The notes under the pieces are model-generated. The model saw nothing but the letters and a program-made list of their open reading frames with translations, was not told the origin of the DNA and did not search any database. A DNA stretch of 64,000 nucleotides. Source: Streptomyces triticisoli. Lineage in GTDB: Bacteria; Actinomycetota; Actinomycetes; Streptomycetales; Streptomycetaceae. The position numbers were made by a program, and so were the translations under genes. The stretch is taken from the NCBI RefSeq assembly GCF_003270085.1, contig NZ_QFDQ01000011.1, positions 1 through 64,000 of the forward strand. Direction: 5' to 3'. Shown piece by piece: positions 20,996 to 28,952 of the stretch. How positions within the stretch are numbered: position 1 is the first letter of the stretch; each line of letters opens with the position of its first letter.

Positions 20996-21030
20996 CACTC
21001 TGCATTTTTCAGAGTGCCACTTGCCAAGTG
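20996..21030. promoter_or_regulatory. Two inverted repeats between XRE and HATPase genes, probable operator
   Basis: CACTCTG (20996-21002) pairs with CAGAGTG (21010-21016) across 7 nt. Immediately after lies CACTTG-C-CAAGTG (21018-21030), a perfect 6-bp arm palindrome. They lie 18 to 52 nt upstream of the HATPase start, so a protein bound here would block it. An XRE/DUF5753 site is the natural assignment. Confidence 0.5.
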
Positions 21031-21047
21031 TTCATGGCGGGGAGATA

Positions 21048-21704
21048 GTGGCAAGCGTGATTCCGTCCCCGCCCTTAGGAACAGACATGTCCGCGAGCCC
21101 GTTGGGCTCCGGCGCTCCCATGGGAGCGGGCCCCGGTGAGGCCGCTGTCCTGCGTCGGTTCCGTTTCGAACTGGCCGCGCATCCCGCTTCTCCCGCTCAG
21201 GCCAGGCGCCTGACCAGGGCCCGGCTGACCGGCTGGTCCGTGTGCGAGGACACCTGCGAGACGGCGGCCCTGGTCGTCTCCGAGCTGGTCACCAACGCCG
21301 TCGTGCACACCGCCAGCAGCCAGATCGTGTGCGAACTACAAAACAGTGCCGGCCTGGTGCGCATAGCCGTACGCGACGAGGGGTGCGCGCCGGGCGAGCC
21401 GCACCCGTCCCCGCAGCTGCCGGAGGAGGAGCACGGGAGGGGCCTGCTTCTCGTCGACGCGCTGTGCCGGGCGTGGGGGGCGCAGGAGTACGGCCCCGGC
21501 CTGGTGGTGTGGGCGGAGATCCCCCGCGGGTCCGCTCCCGCGCACAACGCCCCTCCCGCGCACCACACTTCTCAGGTGCAGGAGACGCAGGAGATACGGA
21601 GCGACCTGGGCTGGGGCGCCCGCCCCAAGCCGGGCCCGTCCCGCGACACGGGCGACGAGGGCGACCCGCAGGCACACCACGGAACGGGGGCCGTATGGCT
21701 GTGA
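21048..21704 (+). CDS. ATP-binding protein, HATPase_c (anti-sigma/RsbW-like)
   Basis: About 218 residues. The GHKL ATPase domain (about residues 25-150) has the N box VVSELVTNAVVHTA, VRDEGCAPGEP (G1 region) and HGRGLLLVDALCRAWG (G2 box). This is the single-domain kind often paired with WhiJ-like regulators; some act as anti-sigma-factor kinases. The C-terminal 60 residues are polar and disordered. Start is uncertain: GTG 21048 has GGGGAG at 3 nt, GTG 21057 has it at 12 nt, and ATG 21087 is also possible. It overlaps the next gene by 10 nt. Confidence 0.88.
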   Translation: MASVIPSPPLGTDMSASPLGSGAPMGAGPGEAAVLRRFRFELAAHPASPAQARRLTRARLTGWSVCEDTCETAALVVSELVTNAVVHTASSQIVCELQNSAGLVRIAVRDEGCAPGEPHPSPQLPEEEHGRGLLLVDALCRAWGAQEYGPGLVVWAEIPRGSAPAHNAPPAHHTSQVQETQEIRSDLGWGARPKPGPSRDTGDEGDPQAHHGTGAVWL

Positions 21705-22150
21705 CCGGTACCGGCACCCTGGGCGGTTCCGGCCGTGCGCTCAGCCTGAACACGCTCGTACGCCTGGGCCGCGACGCGCGCACCCCCGGCGCACCCCGAC
21801 GCCTGCCCCTCCCCGAGGGCATGACGACCCCTCTGGGCTACGACGCGGTGGCGGTCCCCGCCCAGCTCGGTTCCGAGCTCATGTCCCGCCTCCCCCGCGT
21901 GGGCTGCGTCTACGCCGACCGCGCGCACTGGTGGTGGGCAGTGCCCGCGGACTCCGACTACGCCCTGCACTGGCCGGCCCCCGCCCACTACTCCACGGGC
22001 GCGGTCCTCCCCGCCACCTCGCACCCCGCCCTCACCCTGGTCCACCGCCCCCAGGGCACGATCCCCTACACCCCGCCGATCCCCCTCTACCTGACCCTGT
22101 GCCGGACAACAGGAGCCACCCCGGCCTGGTGCCGCCCCGTCACGGCGTGA
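21695..22150 (+). CDS. Hypothetical protein coupled to the HATPase gene
   Basis: A 151-residue protein that I do not recognise as a named family. It is Pro- and Ala-rich, with a compact centre GCVYADRAHWWWAVPADSDYALHWP and a tail RPQGTIPYTPPIPLYLTLCR; no membrane segment or catalytic motif is evident. It starts inside the last codons of the HATPase gene in another frame, so it is probably translated with it. Similar small Trp-rich proteins follow HATPase genes in other Streptomyces clusters, as far as I recall. Role unknown. Confidence 0.8.
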   Translation: MAVTGTGTLGGSGRALSLNTLVRLGRDARTPGAPRRLPLPEGMTTPLGYDAVAVPAQLGSELMSRLPRVGCVYADRAHWWWAVPADSDYALHWPAPAHYSTGAVLPATSHPALTLVHRPQGTIPYTPPIPLYLTLCRTTGATPAWCRPVTA

Positions 22151-22226
22151 CGCACGCCCCGGTCGGCGGCCCCCGCGTTCCGGCACGTGCCGTGGTCACG
22201 GCGCTGCCCGTCCGCCAGGACCGCCG

Positions 22227-22427
22227 TCAGGTCCGCTCGGAGCCGGCTTTCGTGTAGAGGACTTCGCGGGCCTGCTCCGCGGCGCGGATGATGCTCTCGC
22301 CGACGAAGTCGAGGGAGCGGGCGACGTTCTCCAGGCGGGCGGCGGCCGGGGTGTCGCGGCCGAGGACGGCGACGCCCTGGCGCGCGGTCTCGGCGAGCTG
22401 GGCGTTGACTCGGGCACTGTCGATCAT
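22227..22427 (-). pseudogene. Short ORF or C-terminal gene remnant of unknown family
   Basis: Reads a helical, Ala/Arg/Glu-rich tail of 66 residues (ARVNAQLAETARQGVAVLG ... SIIRAAEQAREVLYT) with normal Streptomyces codon bias. There is no ribosome binding site before ATG 22427, and coding-like sequence seems to run a little further upstream before meeting the opposite-strand permease remnant at about 22440. I read it as the end of a gene whose front was lost in a rearrangement, but an intact small gene is possible. Confidence 0.4.
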
Positions 22428-22439
22428 CGACTGGTACCA

Positions 22440-23073
22440 GATGTCGTCGACGATGCAGCGCTCGCGGCGGCGTTCGTCGCGTATCTCGTCCCGGGCATCC
22501 TGATGCTGACCGTCGCCTTCACCGCGATCGGCAGCGCGGTGGCGGTCGCCATGGATACGACCGAGGGCATCATCGCCCGCTTCCGCACGATGGCGATCCA
22601 CCGCGGGTCGGTGCTCATCGGGCACGTCGTCGGCAGCGTGCTGCAGTGCGTGACGAGCGTGGCCCTCGTCGGGGCCGTCGCGGTGGCCCTCGGGTTCCGG
22701 TCCACGGATGCCACCGCCGTGGAGTGGATCCTGGCGGTGGGGCTGGTGGCACTCCTCGCCCCGGCGCTGAACTGGATCGCGGTCGGAATGGGCCTGTCCA
22801 GCCCGAGCCCCGAGGCGGCCGGCGACAACGCCCTGCCGCTGATGATCCTGCCGCTCCTCTCCAGCGCCTTCGTCCCGGTCGACGCGATGCCGGGCTGGTT
22901 CCCGGCCGGTCGCCGAGTACCGGCCGTTCACCCCGGCCGTCGAGACCCTGCGCGGGCTGCTGCTCGGCACCGAGATCGGCCACAACGGATGGCTGGCCGT
23001 CGCCCGGTGCCTCGGGCCGGCCGTGCTCGGCTCCTTCTGGTCCACGTCGCTGTCCGACCGCGACCCGGAGTAG
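22440..23073 (+). pseudogene. ABC-2 type transporter permease, 5'-truncated and frameshifted
   Basis: Translation from 22440 gives the middle and end of an ABC-2 permease: FVAYLVPGILMLTVAFTAIG, then MDTTEGIIARFRTMAIHRG, LIGHVVGSVLQCVTSVALVG, NWIAVGMGLSSPSPEAAGDN and LLSSAFVPVDAMPGWF. At a CCC run (22901-22903) the frame shifts by one extra C; the continuation VAEYRPFTPAVETLRGLLLG to the stop at 23073 is in the next frame. The first half of the protein and the partner ATPase gene are absent. This is a non-functional relic of a drug- or antibiotic-type exporter. Confidence 0.8.
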
Positions 23074-23127
23074 ACCCGAGGTGGACCCGAAGCAGACCCG
23101 AGGCAACCGCCCCGACAGCACGGGCGG

Positions 23128-23313
23128 TCACGCCGTCGCGTCCGCCGCCCCCTCGCCGCTGCGGACGATCACCAGGAACGTGTCGGTCGCGAGGTCCATG
23201 ACAACCTCGGCGGGAAGCCCCTCCTGGCGCCGGGCATGGGCGAACTCCTCCGCCGGCCAGGAGCCGCGCGGACCGCCTGCGGGAAAGCGTTGGAGCACCG
23301 TTCGCCCGTTCAC
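23128..23313 (-). CDS. Small hypothetical protein (61 aa)
   Basis: A 61-residue protein starting VNGRTVLQRFPAGG, with a central WPAEEFAHARRQEGLP and a C-terminal strand pattern VVMDLATDTFLVIVRS. GTG 23313 has a perfect GGAGG 6 nt upstream and codon use is typical, so it is probably real even though short. The strand pattern suggests a small alpha/beta fold. I do not recognise a named family. It sits between two decayed regions. Confidence 0.65.
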   Translation of the reverse strand: MNGRTVLQRFPAGGPRGSWPAEEFAHARRQEGLPAEVVMDLATDTFLVIVRSGEGAADATA

Positions 23314-23525
23314 CTGGCACCTCCACCTTGTCGTGCTGTGGTTCAGAGATTTAAACGCCAAGCATGGGGTCAATGTCTCGCCCCGTGACGGTACTGAGAC
23401 GTACTCGACACGAGTTCAAGGTCAGAAGCGCGTCCTACCTCACACTTTCCACTGTTTCCGGTACGGTCCGCTTCGCTCTGCGCACCCTCCGCATTCGCCT
23501 CCGTCCGGACAGGGGGCGGGTACGC

Positions 23526-23570
23526 CAGTGCCCCGTGACCCAAGGCGAACGGTCACGGGACACGGCACTG
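23526..23570. terminator. Interrupted 15-bp hairpin
   Basis: CAGTGCC-CCGTGACC (23526-23540) pairs with GGTCACGG (23551-23558) and GGCACTG (23564-23570) with a 5-nt bulge. It sits 8 nt past the stop of the XRE/DUF397 remnant and probably served that gene. Confidence 0.5.
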
Positions 23571-23577
23571 CACTGCT

Positions 23578-23892
23578 CTACGCGGTGTGCTGAGCGGCGA
23601 ACCCGACGAACTCCGCCCAGGCGTCCGGCGTAAGGCTCACCACCGGGCCTGCCTTGTCCTTCGAGTCACGTACGTGCGTGGCGCCCAGCCAGGCGTACAC
23701 ATGGAGCTGGATCGCCTCGGCCTCCAGCCTCGCCGCATCCCGGAAGAACGGCGGATACTGCGCCTGCGCCACCTCCTCCTTCCCCGCCTTCAAGACCCCA
23801 CCCGCGCCGAGCACTTCGTCAGCCCTGTCGATGAACCTCGGCGGCGGGATCCGCCTCCCCTGCTCAAAGCTGGCGATCGTGGACGCCGAGTA
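23578..23892 (-). pseudogene. XRE-HTH/DUF397 fusion scar (decayed regulator cassette)
   Basis: Minus-strand reading gives the second half of an XRE HTH (YSASTIASFEQGRRIPPP ... FRDAARLEAEAIQLHVY) and then, with no DUF5753 domain, the end of a DUF397 protein (VRDSKDKAGPVVSLTPDAWAEFVGFA). About 700 bp that should separate these parts is missing, so an in-frame deletion joined the front of the regulator to the back of its DUF397 neighbour. The HTH front and promoter are also absent: before YSAS the frame runs into the opposite-strand HATPase relic. Confidence 0.75.
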
Positions 23893-23911
23893 CCATGTCC
23901 GACAAAACCCC

Positions 23912-24082
23912 GTGCCCAGAGGCGAGTCGGGCCGGGGTCTGCTCCTGGTGGAGGCGCTGGCGGACGACTGGGGGGTGATGCCCCGGCCCTGCGGCCCCGG
24001 CAAGGTCGTCTGGGCGCAGGTGCGGCTGCCGGGGACGGGCGGCCAGGAGCCGGTCAGACCTGTTCGAAGTGGAACGCCTTGA
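23912..24082 (+). pseudogene. C-terminal remnant of an HATPase (anti-sigma-type) gene
   Basis: Plus-strand translation gives ESGRGLLLVEALADDWGV and GPGKVVWAQVRLPG, the G2 box and last strand of a GHKL ATPase like the one at 21048-21704. No N box or start region is present. It faces away from the XRE remnant, so the pair keeps the divergent layout of the intact cassette with the middle deleted. It reads into the SDR gene's 3' end before stopping at 24082. Confidence 0.7.
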
Positions 24083-24782
24083 TGAAGCAGTCGCGGGGCT
24101 GGGCGACAGCGAAGAGGACGCACTCCACGAGCGACTGCGCGGTGAGCGCGTCCTCGGCCCCGCGCGGTGTGGTCTCCCACTCCTCGGAGAGCGGGTCGGG
24201 GTTGTCGAAGTCGGGCGGGTAGAGGGAGATCATCCGGACTCCCCGGGGCCGCAGGCGCTTGGAGAGGATCTCGGTGAACCCCGCCTGGGCGCTCTTGGCC
24301 GCGTAGAAGGCGGCGTGCGCGTCCGAGCGGTGGTGACCGGCGGTTCCGCAGGCGGAGACCATGGTCACCACATCCGGCTTGTCCGAGTTGAGCAGGAGAG
24401 GGAGGAAGTTCTTCACGGCCAGGACGGTGCCGGTGGCGCCGGAGGCAATGGTGTCGACGACGGCGTCGTCGGAGACGGAGGTGAGGTCCGGGCTTCCGAG
24501 GTAACTGGCACCGTTGTTGATCAGCACGTCGACGTGGTCGGTGTGCCGGGCGACGCCGGCGGCGAAGTCGCGGATCGAGGCGGGGTCCGTCAGGTCGCAG
24601 GCGAAGGCGTGGACCCGCTGGTGCCCTCGGTCGTGGATCTCGTCGCGGACGCGCTCGGCGGCGGCGAGCCCGCGCGTGGAGAGGAAGACCTCGGCGCCGA
24701 GGTCCGCGAGGCGGATGGCCAGGGTGCGGCCGAAGTCGCGGCCGGCGGCGGTGATGACCACGCGGTGGTCGTCGAATCTCAT
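24054..24782 (-). CDS. SDR family oxidoreductase
   Basis: A 242-residue short-chain dehydrogenase/reductase with a Rossmann fold. The cofactor loop reads TAAGRDFGRTLA, a variant of TGxxxGxG; DLTDPASI and LINNGASYLG follow. The catalytic tetrad is present as MVSACG (Ser) and FYAAKSAQ (Tyr-x-x-x-Lys). The C-terminus EEWETTPRGAEDALTAQSLVE resembles small classical SDRs. Substrate unknown. GGAGGA precedes ATG 24782. It lies downstream of an NDH-2-like flavoprotein on the same strand with a terminator between them. Confidence 0.88.
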   Translation of the reverse strand: MRFDDHRVVITAAGRDFGRTLAIRLADLGAEVFLSTRGLAAAERVRDEIHDRGHQRVHAFACDLTDPASIRDFAAGVARHTDHVDVLINNGASYLGSPDLTSVSDDAVVDTIASGATGTVLAVKNFLPLLLNSDKPDVVTMVSACGTAGHHRSDAHAAFYAAKSAQAGFTEILSKRLRPRGVRMISLYPPDFDNPDPLSEEWETTPRGAEDALTAQSLVECVLFAVAQPRDCFIKAFHFEQV

Positions 24783-24880
24783 CTCGGTCCTCCTTGTTCG
24801 TGGCCCGGACGGCGCGGTGGAGTGCGGCGGCCGCCAGGGAAGTGGGGCTCACCGGCGATCTTCCGCTTTCGCCGGCGGCC

Positions 24881-24917
24881 GGTCGATCCGGCCCGTCGCG
24901 GTCGGGCCGGATCGACC
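24881..24917. terminator. 15-bp perfect hairpin after the NDH-2-like gene
   Basis: Arms 24881-24895 and 24903-24917 pair perfectly with a 7-nt loop, 13 nt past the flavoprotein stop on the minus strand. Confidence 0.7.
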
Positions 24918-24929
24918 GAACGTCTCTGG

Positions 24930-26144
24930 TCAGACTGCCCGTTCGGCGGCGGCCGGCGTGGTCGGCGCCTCGCCGCGCTCGGCCTGCAGCAGCTGCCGAC
25001 GCTTGGCGCCTCCCGAGATGCGGTGCAGGCGGTACGAACCGGGCTTGCGTGCCTCACCGGCCAGGTGCTTGACGATGCCCCGGCACACGAACTCCTTGAG
25101 CCTCGCGCCGGGGCGGCCGGCGATGTGGAACCACAGCGCGACGTCGTACCGGTGGGCGAACTGGAAGATGCCGGCGCGTCGGCCCAGGCTGATGCACTGG
25201 CCGGCGAACACCTGGTTGAGGTCCGAGGGCTGCTCGCCCACGATCCGGCTGAGCACCGTGTCGGCGGCCCGCGCGCCCAGCGGCATCGCGGCCTGGCAGC
25301 TCATCCGCAGCGGCAGGCCGGACGGTGCCGCCGAGTCGCCGGCCGCGACGATGCGCTGGTCGTCCACGCTGGTCAGCGTCTCGTCCGTGCGCAGGCGGCC
25401 CACGGCGTCGGTGCTCAGTCCGCTGCGCGCGGCCAGGTCCGGCACGCCGAAGCCGGCGGTCCAGACGGTCACCCGGCTCGGCAGCTCGCGGCCGTCGGCG
25501 AGCCGTACGGCATCGCGCGTCACCGCCGTCACCTTCGTGCCGGGGCCGTCGAACACGGTCACCCCGAGCCCGGCCAGCCGCTTGGCGACCGAGCGCCGGC
25601 CCCGCGGGTGCAGGTACGGGCCGAGCGTCCCGCCACAGACCAGGGTCACGGTGCGGCCTGCCTCCGCCAGCTCGGCGGCGGTCTCGATGCCGGTCGGACC
25701 GGCTCCGACCACCGTCACCGCGGCCGTCGCGGGCGCGGCGTCGAGGACCGGTCGCAGCCGCCGCGCCTCCTCCAGGGTGGCGATCGGATGGGCGAACTCG
25801 GCCGCTCCGGGCACGCGCGGATCGGCGCTGCCGCTGCCCACGGCGTAGACCAGGTAGTCGTAGCCGACCGTGCCGCCGTCCGCCAGCGCCACGCGGCGCC
25901 CGGCCGCGTCGATCCGGGTCACGGTGTCGACCACCAGCCGGACGCCGTCGGCCAGGACGTCCCGGTAGTCGACGACCGCGTCGTCGGACCCGCCCACCAG
26001 CTGGTGCAGGCGGACCCGGTGGACGAAGGCCGGGCGCGGGTTGATCAGCGTCACGGTCACGTCGTCGCGCCGCGTCAGGCGATTGGCGGCCATGACGCCG
26101 GCGTACCCGCCGCCGATCACGACGATGTCGGTGCTCTCAGCCAT
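24930..26144 (-). CDS. FAD-dependent NAD(P)H dehydrogenase (NDH-2-like)
   Basis: A 404-residue two-dinucleotide-binding flavoprotein. FAD motif IVVIGGGYAGVMAANRL is at the N-terminus, the NAD(P)H motif VTVVGAGPTGIETAAELAE at about residue 145, and IVAAGDSAAPSGLPLRMSCQ is the second FAD contact. The C-terminal ISLGRRAGIFQFAHRYD and basic amphipathic tail suit peripheral membrane attachment as in type II NADH dehydrogenases. Such proteins often accompany ECF sigma factors in actinobacteria, but none is seen here. GGAGGA lies 6 nt before ATG 26144. Confidence 0.9.
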   Translation of the reverse strand: MAESTDIVVIGGGYAGVMAANRLTRRDDVTVTLINPRPAFVHRVRLHQLVGGSDDAVVDYRDVLADGVRLVVDTVTRIDAAGRRVALADGGTVGYDYLVYAVGSGSADPRVPGAAEFAHPIATLEEARRLRPVLDAAPATAAVTVVGAGPTGIETAAELAEAGRTVTLVCGGTLGPYLHPRGRRSVAKRLAGLGVTVFDGPGTKVTAVTRDAVRLADGRELPSRVTVWTAGFGVPDLAARSGLSTDAVGRLRTDETLTSVDDQRIVAAGDSAAPSGLPLRMSCQAAMPLGARAADTVLSRIVGEQPSDLNQVFAGQCISLGRRAGIFQFAHRYDVALWFHIAGRPGARLKEFVCRGIVKHLAGEARKPGSYRLHRISGGAKRRQLLQAERGEAPTTPAAAERAV

Positions 26145-26289
26145 GGGGTCTCCTCCGGTTCCAGGGGTTCGACCTCAAGACACCGCGTCATCGGCCACTG
26201 TGACAGCATGTGAGACACATCACTGACCGACTGGGGGAAGTCCGTCGGTGGGGCTCTCACCAAGGCCGTACCGGGCCCGTTTGGCAGGT

Positions 26290-26697
26290 ATGCGCCACAA
26301 CACGCCACCTGCGGCTGCTGAGTCCTGTCGTCGAACGTGGGTCGGTAGGGTCTCGCGGACGGACTTCGAGCAGATGGTGAGCCGCGCAGTGGTGCGAGAC
26401 CTTTACAACATCCGGTTGCGGCCCGCGGAGGACACCGCAACACCGCTGACCGACGAGGAGGAGCAGCGCTTCCGCGCCCTTCTGTTCAGCGAACTCGGCA
26501 ACAAGATCGCCGACCAGGGCTACGCGCGCTTCCCCGCGTACACGCCGGAGGACCGGCGCCGGCTGGTCGATGTCGCGCACCGCCTCACCGCCCACTGGGG
26601 GCAGCAGGTGTTCGTCGAGGCCGAGGACCGGACCCGCCTCAGGCTCTGCCTCGCCGGATACGAAGTGCTGCCGAAGACGTTACCGGTGGACTCCTGA
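26290..26697 (+). CDS. Hypothetical protein (start uncertain)
   Basis: The clearly coding part, from about VRDLYNIRLRPAEDTATPLT to the end, is a helical, charged domain with EEEQRFRALLFSELGNKIAD, GYARFPAYTPEDRRRLVDVA and a final VFVEAEDRTRLRLCLAGYEV. I do not recognise the family. Starts at 26248, 26290 and 26374 are possible, none with a strong ribosome binding site; 26290 is a compromise (135 residues). No signal peptide or membrane segment. Convergent with the FAD monooxygenase gene. Confidence 0.6.
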   Translation: MRHNTPPAAAESCRRTWVGRVSRTDFEQMVSRAVVRDLYNIRLRPAEDTATPLTDEEEQRFRALLFSELGNKIADQGYARFPAYTPEDRRRLVDVAHRLTAHWGQQVFVEAEDRTRLRLCLAGYEVLPKTLPVDS

Positions 26698-26728
26698 ATC
26701 CGTCCGTCCACTGATCTCGGTCCGTGGA

Positions 26729-28228
26729 TCATGGTTTCGCAAGGTTGCCTGCGATTGCGGCGAGCAGGGCGTCGCCGCAGGCGGCGGAGGTGTCCGCGGC
26801 CCAACAGACGTAGCCGTCGGGGCGGATGAGCAGGACGGCAGCGCCCAGGTCGTCGGTGCATGCGGCGCGGACGAGGTCGACTCGTGGCGGGAGCCGGAGG
26901 TCGGCCGGGACCGTTCCGGCCAGATCGAGCAGGACGGCGTGCCCCGAGCCGAACAGCGTCGACAGCCGGGTGGGACCGGCTTCGGTGACCAGGACGGCGT
27001 CCGGCATGCGCTGTCCGGTCAGCGGATGCTCGCCGGGCAGCTCGTAGCTCAGCGACAGGCCGGACGTCAGTCCCGCGAGATGGCGGTTGGTGTGGGGCAG
27101 GCGCAGCAGGTCGGTGAAGATGTCACGCAGGGCGGCCACGTCCTCGCTCGGGTTCGGGTCCGCCAGGACGCGCTGCGCCGAGGTGTGGTGCAGGACCTGG
27201 GCTCCGGCCGGATGCCGTTCGGCGTGGTAGCTGTCCAGGAGGCCGCTCGGTGCCCGGCCCTGGACGGTCGCGGCCAGTTTCCAGCCGAGGTTGAACGCGT
27301 CCTGGATGCCGAGGTTGAGCCCCTGGCCACCCAGCGGCGGGTGGATGTGTGCGGCGTCGCCCGCGAACAGGACGCGGCCCGCGCGGTAGTGCTCCAGCTG
27401 TCGCGTGGCGTCGCTGAACCGCGAGGAGTTGTCCACGGCACCGAGGGTGGTCCCATGGCCGTACACGGCCTGCAGCGCGGCGGCGATCTCCTCGGAGGTG
27501 ACGGGGGTGTCGCGGTCGGTGTCCGCCTGGTCCGTGCGCCCGAAGGTGAACCGGTACAGGTCTCCGCCGAGAGGCGCCAGCATGGCCCAGTAGCCGCCCG
27601 CATGACGGGTCAGGGTGCTCATGTGCCCCAATTGCCGTGGCACCAGCGACGACACGGCGGACAGGCGGATGTCGGCCAACACCGCCTGATGGGTCCCGGA
27701 CCTGCCGGGAAACGGCAGGCCGAGCAGTTTCCGCACCGTACTGTGGCCGCCGTCGCACGCCACCAGAAAGCGAGCCCGCACCTGCGGGCCGTCCGCCGTC
27801 ACGACCACACCGTCGCCGTCCGGCTCGACCCCTGAGACGGCGGTGCCGAGCAGAACCCGCGCGCCGGCGGTGATCGCCCGCTCTTCGAGTACTTCCTCGA
27901 CCTCCCACTGAGGGATCGCGATCGGGAAAGGGTGCCTGGTCCGCCAGGGTGTGCAGTCCAAGGGCACGGGCAGGGCCGCGAAATGCCCGCCCACCGGATC
28001 ACGCGGTGCGGCCCGCTGCAGCAACGGCTCCAACAACCCACGTGACTCCAGCAGTTCGGCAGTACGGGGCTGAATCCCGCCGCCCTTCGCCTGCTTGGTG
28101 CGCTGGGGCAGCTTCTCCAGCACCAGGGTCTCGACCCCGGCCAGAGCCAGTTCGTACGCCAGCATCAGTCCGGTCGGGCCGGCGCCCGCGACGACGACCT
28201 CGGTCGTGCTCTCCGTCAACACCGCCAC
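26729..28228 (-). CDS. FAD-dependent aromatic monooxygenase (PheA/TfdB type)
   Basis: A 499-residue group A flavin hydroxylase of the kind found in polyketide tailoring and antibiotic inactivation. Motifs: GXGXXG as VVVAGAGPTGLMLAYELA, DG motif ARFLVACDGGHSTVRK, and VLFAGDAAHIHPPLGGQGLN for FAD ribityl contact. The C-terminal thioredoxin-like domain is retained. Substrate cannot be read; rifampicin- or tetracycline-like aromatics are possible in this family (inference). GTG 28228 has GAGG 6 nt upstream; ATG 28240 lacks one. It is divergent from a TetR gene whose product probably represses it. Confidence 0.9.
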   Translation of the reverse strand: MAVLTESTTEVVVAGAGPTGLMLAYELALAGVETLVLEKLPQRTKQAKGGGIQPRTAELLESRGLLEPLLQRAAPRDPVGGHFAALPVPLDCTPWRTRHPFPIAIPQWEVEEVLEERAITAGARVLLGTAVSGVEPDGDGVVVTADGPQVRARFLVACDGGHSTVRKLLGLPFPGRSGTHQAVLADIRLSAVSSLVPRQLGHMSTLTRHAGGYWAMLAPLGGDLYRFTFGRTDQADTDRDTPVTSEEIAAALQAVYGHGTTLGAVDNSSRFSDATRQLEHYRAGRVLFAGDAAHIHPPLGGQGLNLGIQDAFNLGWKLAATVQGRAPSGLLDSYHAERHPAGAQVLHHTSAQRVLADPNPSEDVAALRDIFTDLLRLPHTNRHLAGLTSGLSLSYELPGEHPLTGQRMPDAVLVTEAGPTRLSTLFGSGHAVLLDLAGTVPADLRLPPRVDLVRAACTDDLGAAVLLIRPDGYVCWAADTSAACGDALLAAIAGNLAKP

Positions 28229-28251
28229 TCCATCCCTCATCTCGACTCGGA

Positions 28252-28263
28252 GTAAATGTATAC
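28252..28263. promoter_or_regulatory. Imperfect palindrome over the monooxygenase -10, possible TetR operator
   Basis: GTAAATGTATAC is symmetric at 8 of 12 positions and overlaps TATACA (28262-28257), a good minus-strand -10. It is the AT-rich spot of the 82-bp divergent region. Confidence 0.35.
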
Positions 28264-28310
28264 CAGGTGCAGAAATCCTCTCGGGGCAGCTCTTTGCTAC
28301 GGTGGGTGCC

Positions 28311-28952
28311 GTGGACGGCAAGCCAGGGCTACGGGAACGAAAGAAGCAGCGGACCCACGCGGCGATCTCCGATGCGGCGATCACGCTGTTCCTCGAACAC
28401 GGCTTCAACCAGGTCTCGGTGGCCCAGGTGGCCGAGGCGGCCGAGGTGTCCAAACGCACGCTCTTCGCCTACTTCCCGACGAAGGAAGATCTCGTGGTGC
28501 ACCGCCTCGCCGACCACGAGACCGAGCTCGCACGCGTCGTGCGGGCCCGCCCGCCCGGCACCGCCCCGCTGACCGCGGTGCGCGAGCACTTCCTCGAGGG
28601 ACTGCGCGAGCGGGACCCGATCACCGGACTCAACGACCACCCCCAGGTCCGCAGGCTCCACCGGATGATCCTCGACGCACCCTCGCTGATGGCCCGGATG
28701 GAACGGTTCAAGACCGGCGCCGAACGCGCACTCGCCCAGGCACTGCGGGAAACGGCGGACACTCCGGAACTGACGGCGCGGCTGGCCGCCGTACAGATCG
28801 TCGCGGTCCACTGGGCACTGGCACAGGACAACGCCGAACGCCTGGCGTACGGGGAGCCGGCCGACAAGCGCCATGCGGGTGCGGTGGCCGACGCGGCACA
28901 CGCGTTCGCGCTGCTGGAGAACGGATTGCGGCACCTGCCCCCGCGGCAGTGA
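28311..28952 (+). CDS. TetR family transcriptional regulator
   Basis: 213 residues. The N-terminal HTH reads KKQRTHAAISDAAITLFLEHGFNQVSVAQVAEAAEVSKRTLFAYF, an excellent TetR domain. The C-terminal ligand domain begins near residue 65 (LARVVRARPPGTAPL). The ligand is unknown, perhaps the monooxygenase substrate. TACGGT lies exactly 7 nt before GTG 28311, so the mRNA is probably leaderless. Divergent from the FAD monooxygenase. Confidence 0.93.
   Translation: MDGKPGLRERKKQRTHAAISDAAITLFLEHGFNQVSVAQVAEAAEVSKRTLFAYFPTKEDLVVHRLADHETELARVVRARPPGTAPLTAVREHFLEGLRERDPITGLNDHPQVRRLHRMILDAPSLMARMERFKTGAERALAQALRETADTPELTARLAAVQIVAVHWALAQDNAERLAYGEPADKRHAGAVADAAHAFALLENGLRHLPPRQ

Noticed and set aside
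20813..20998. 62-residue N-terminal extension of the XRE regulator
   Set aside because: Low-complexity Pro/Arg/Gly sequence crossing the intergenic promoter; GTG 20812 has a perfect GGAGG.
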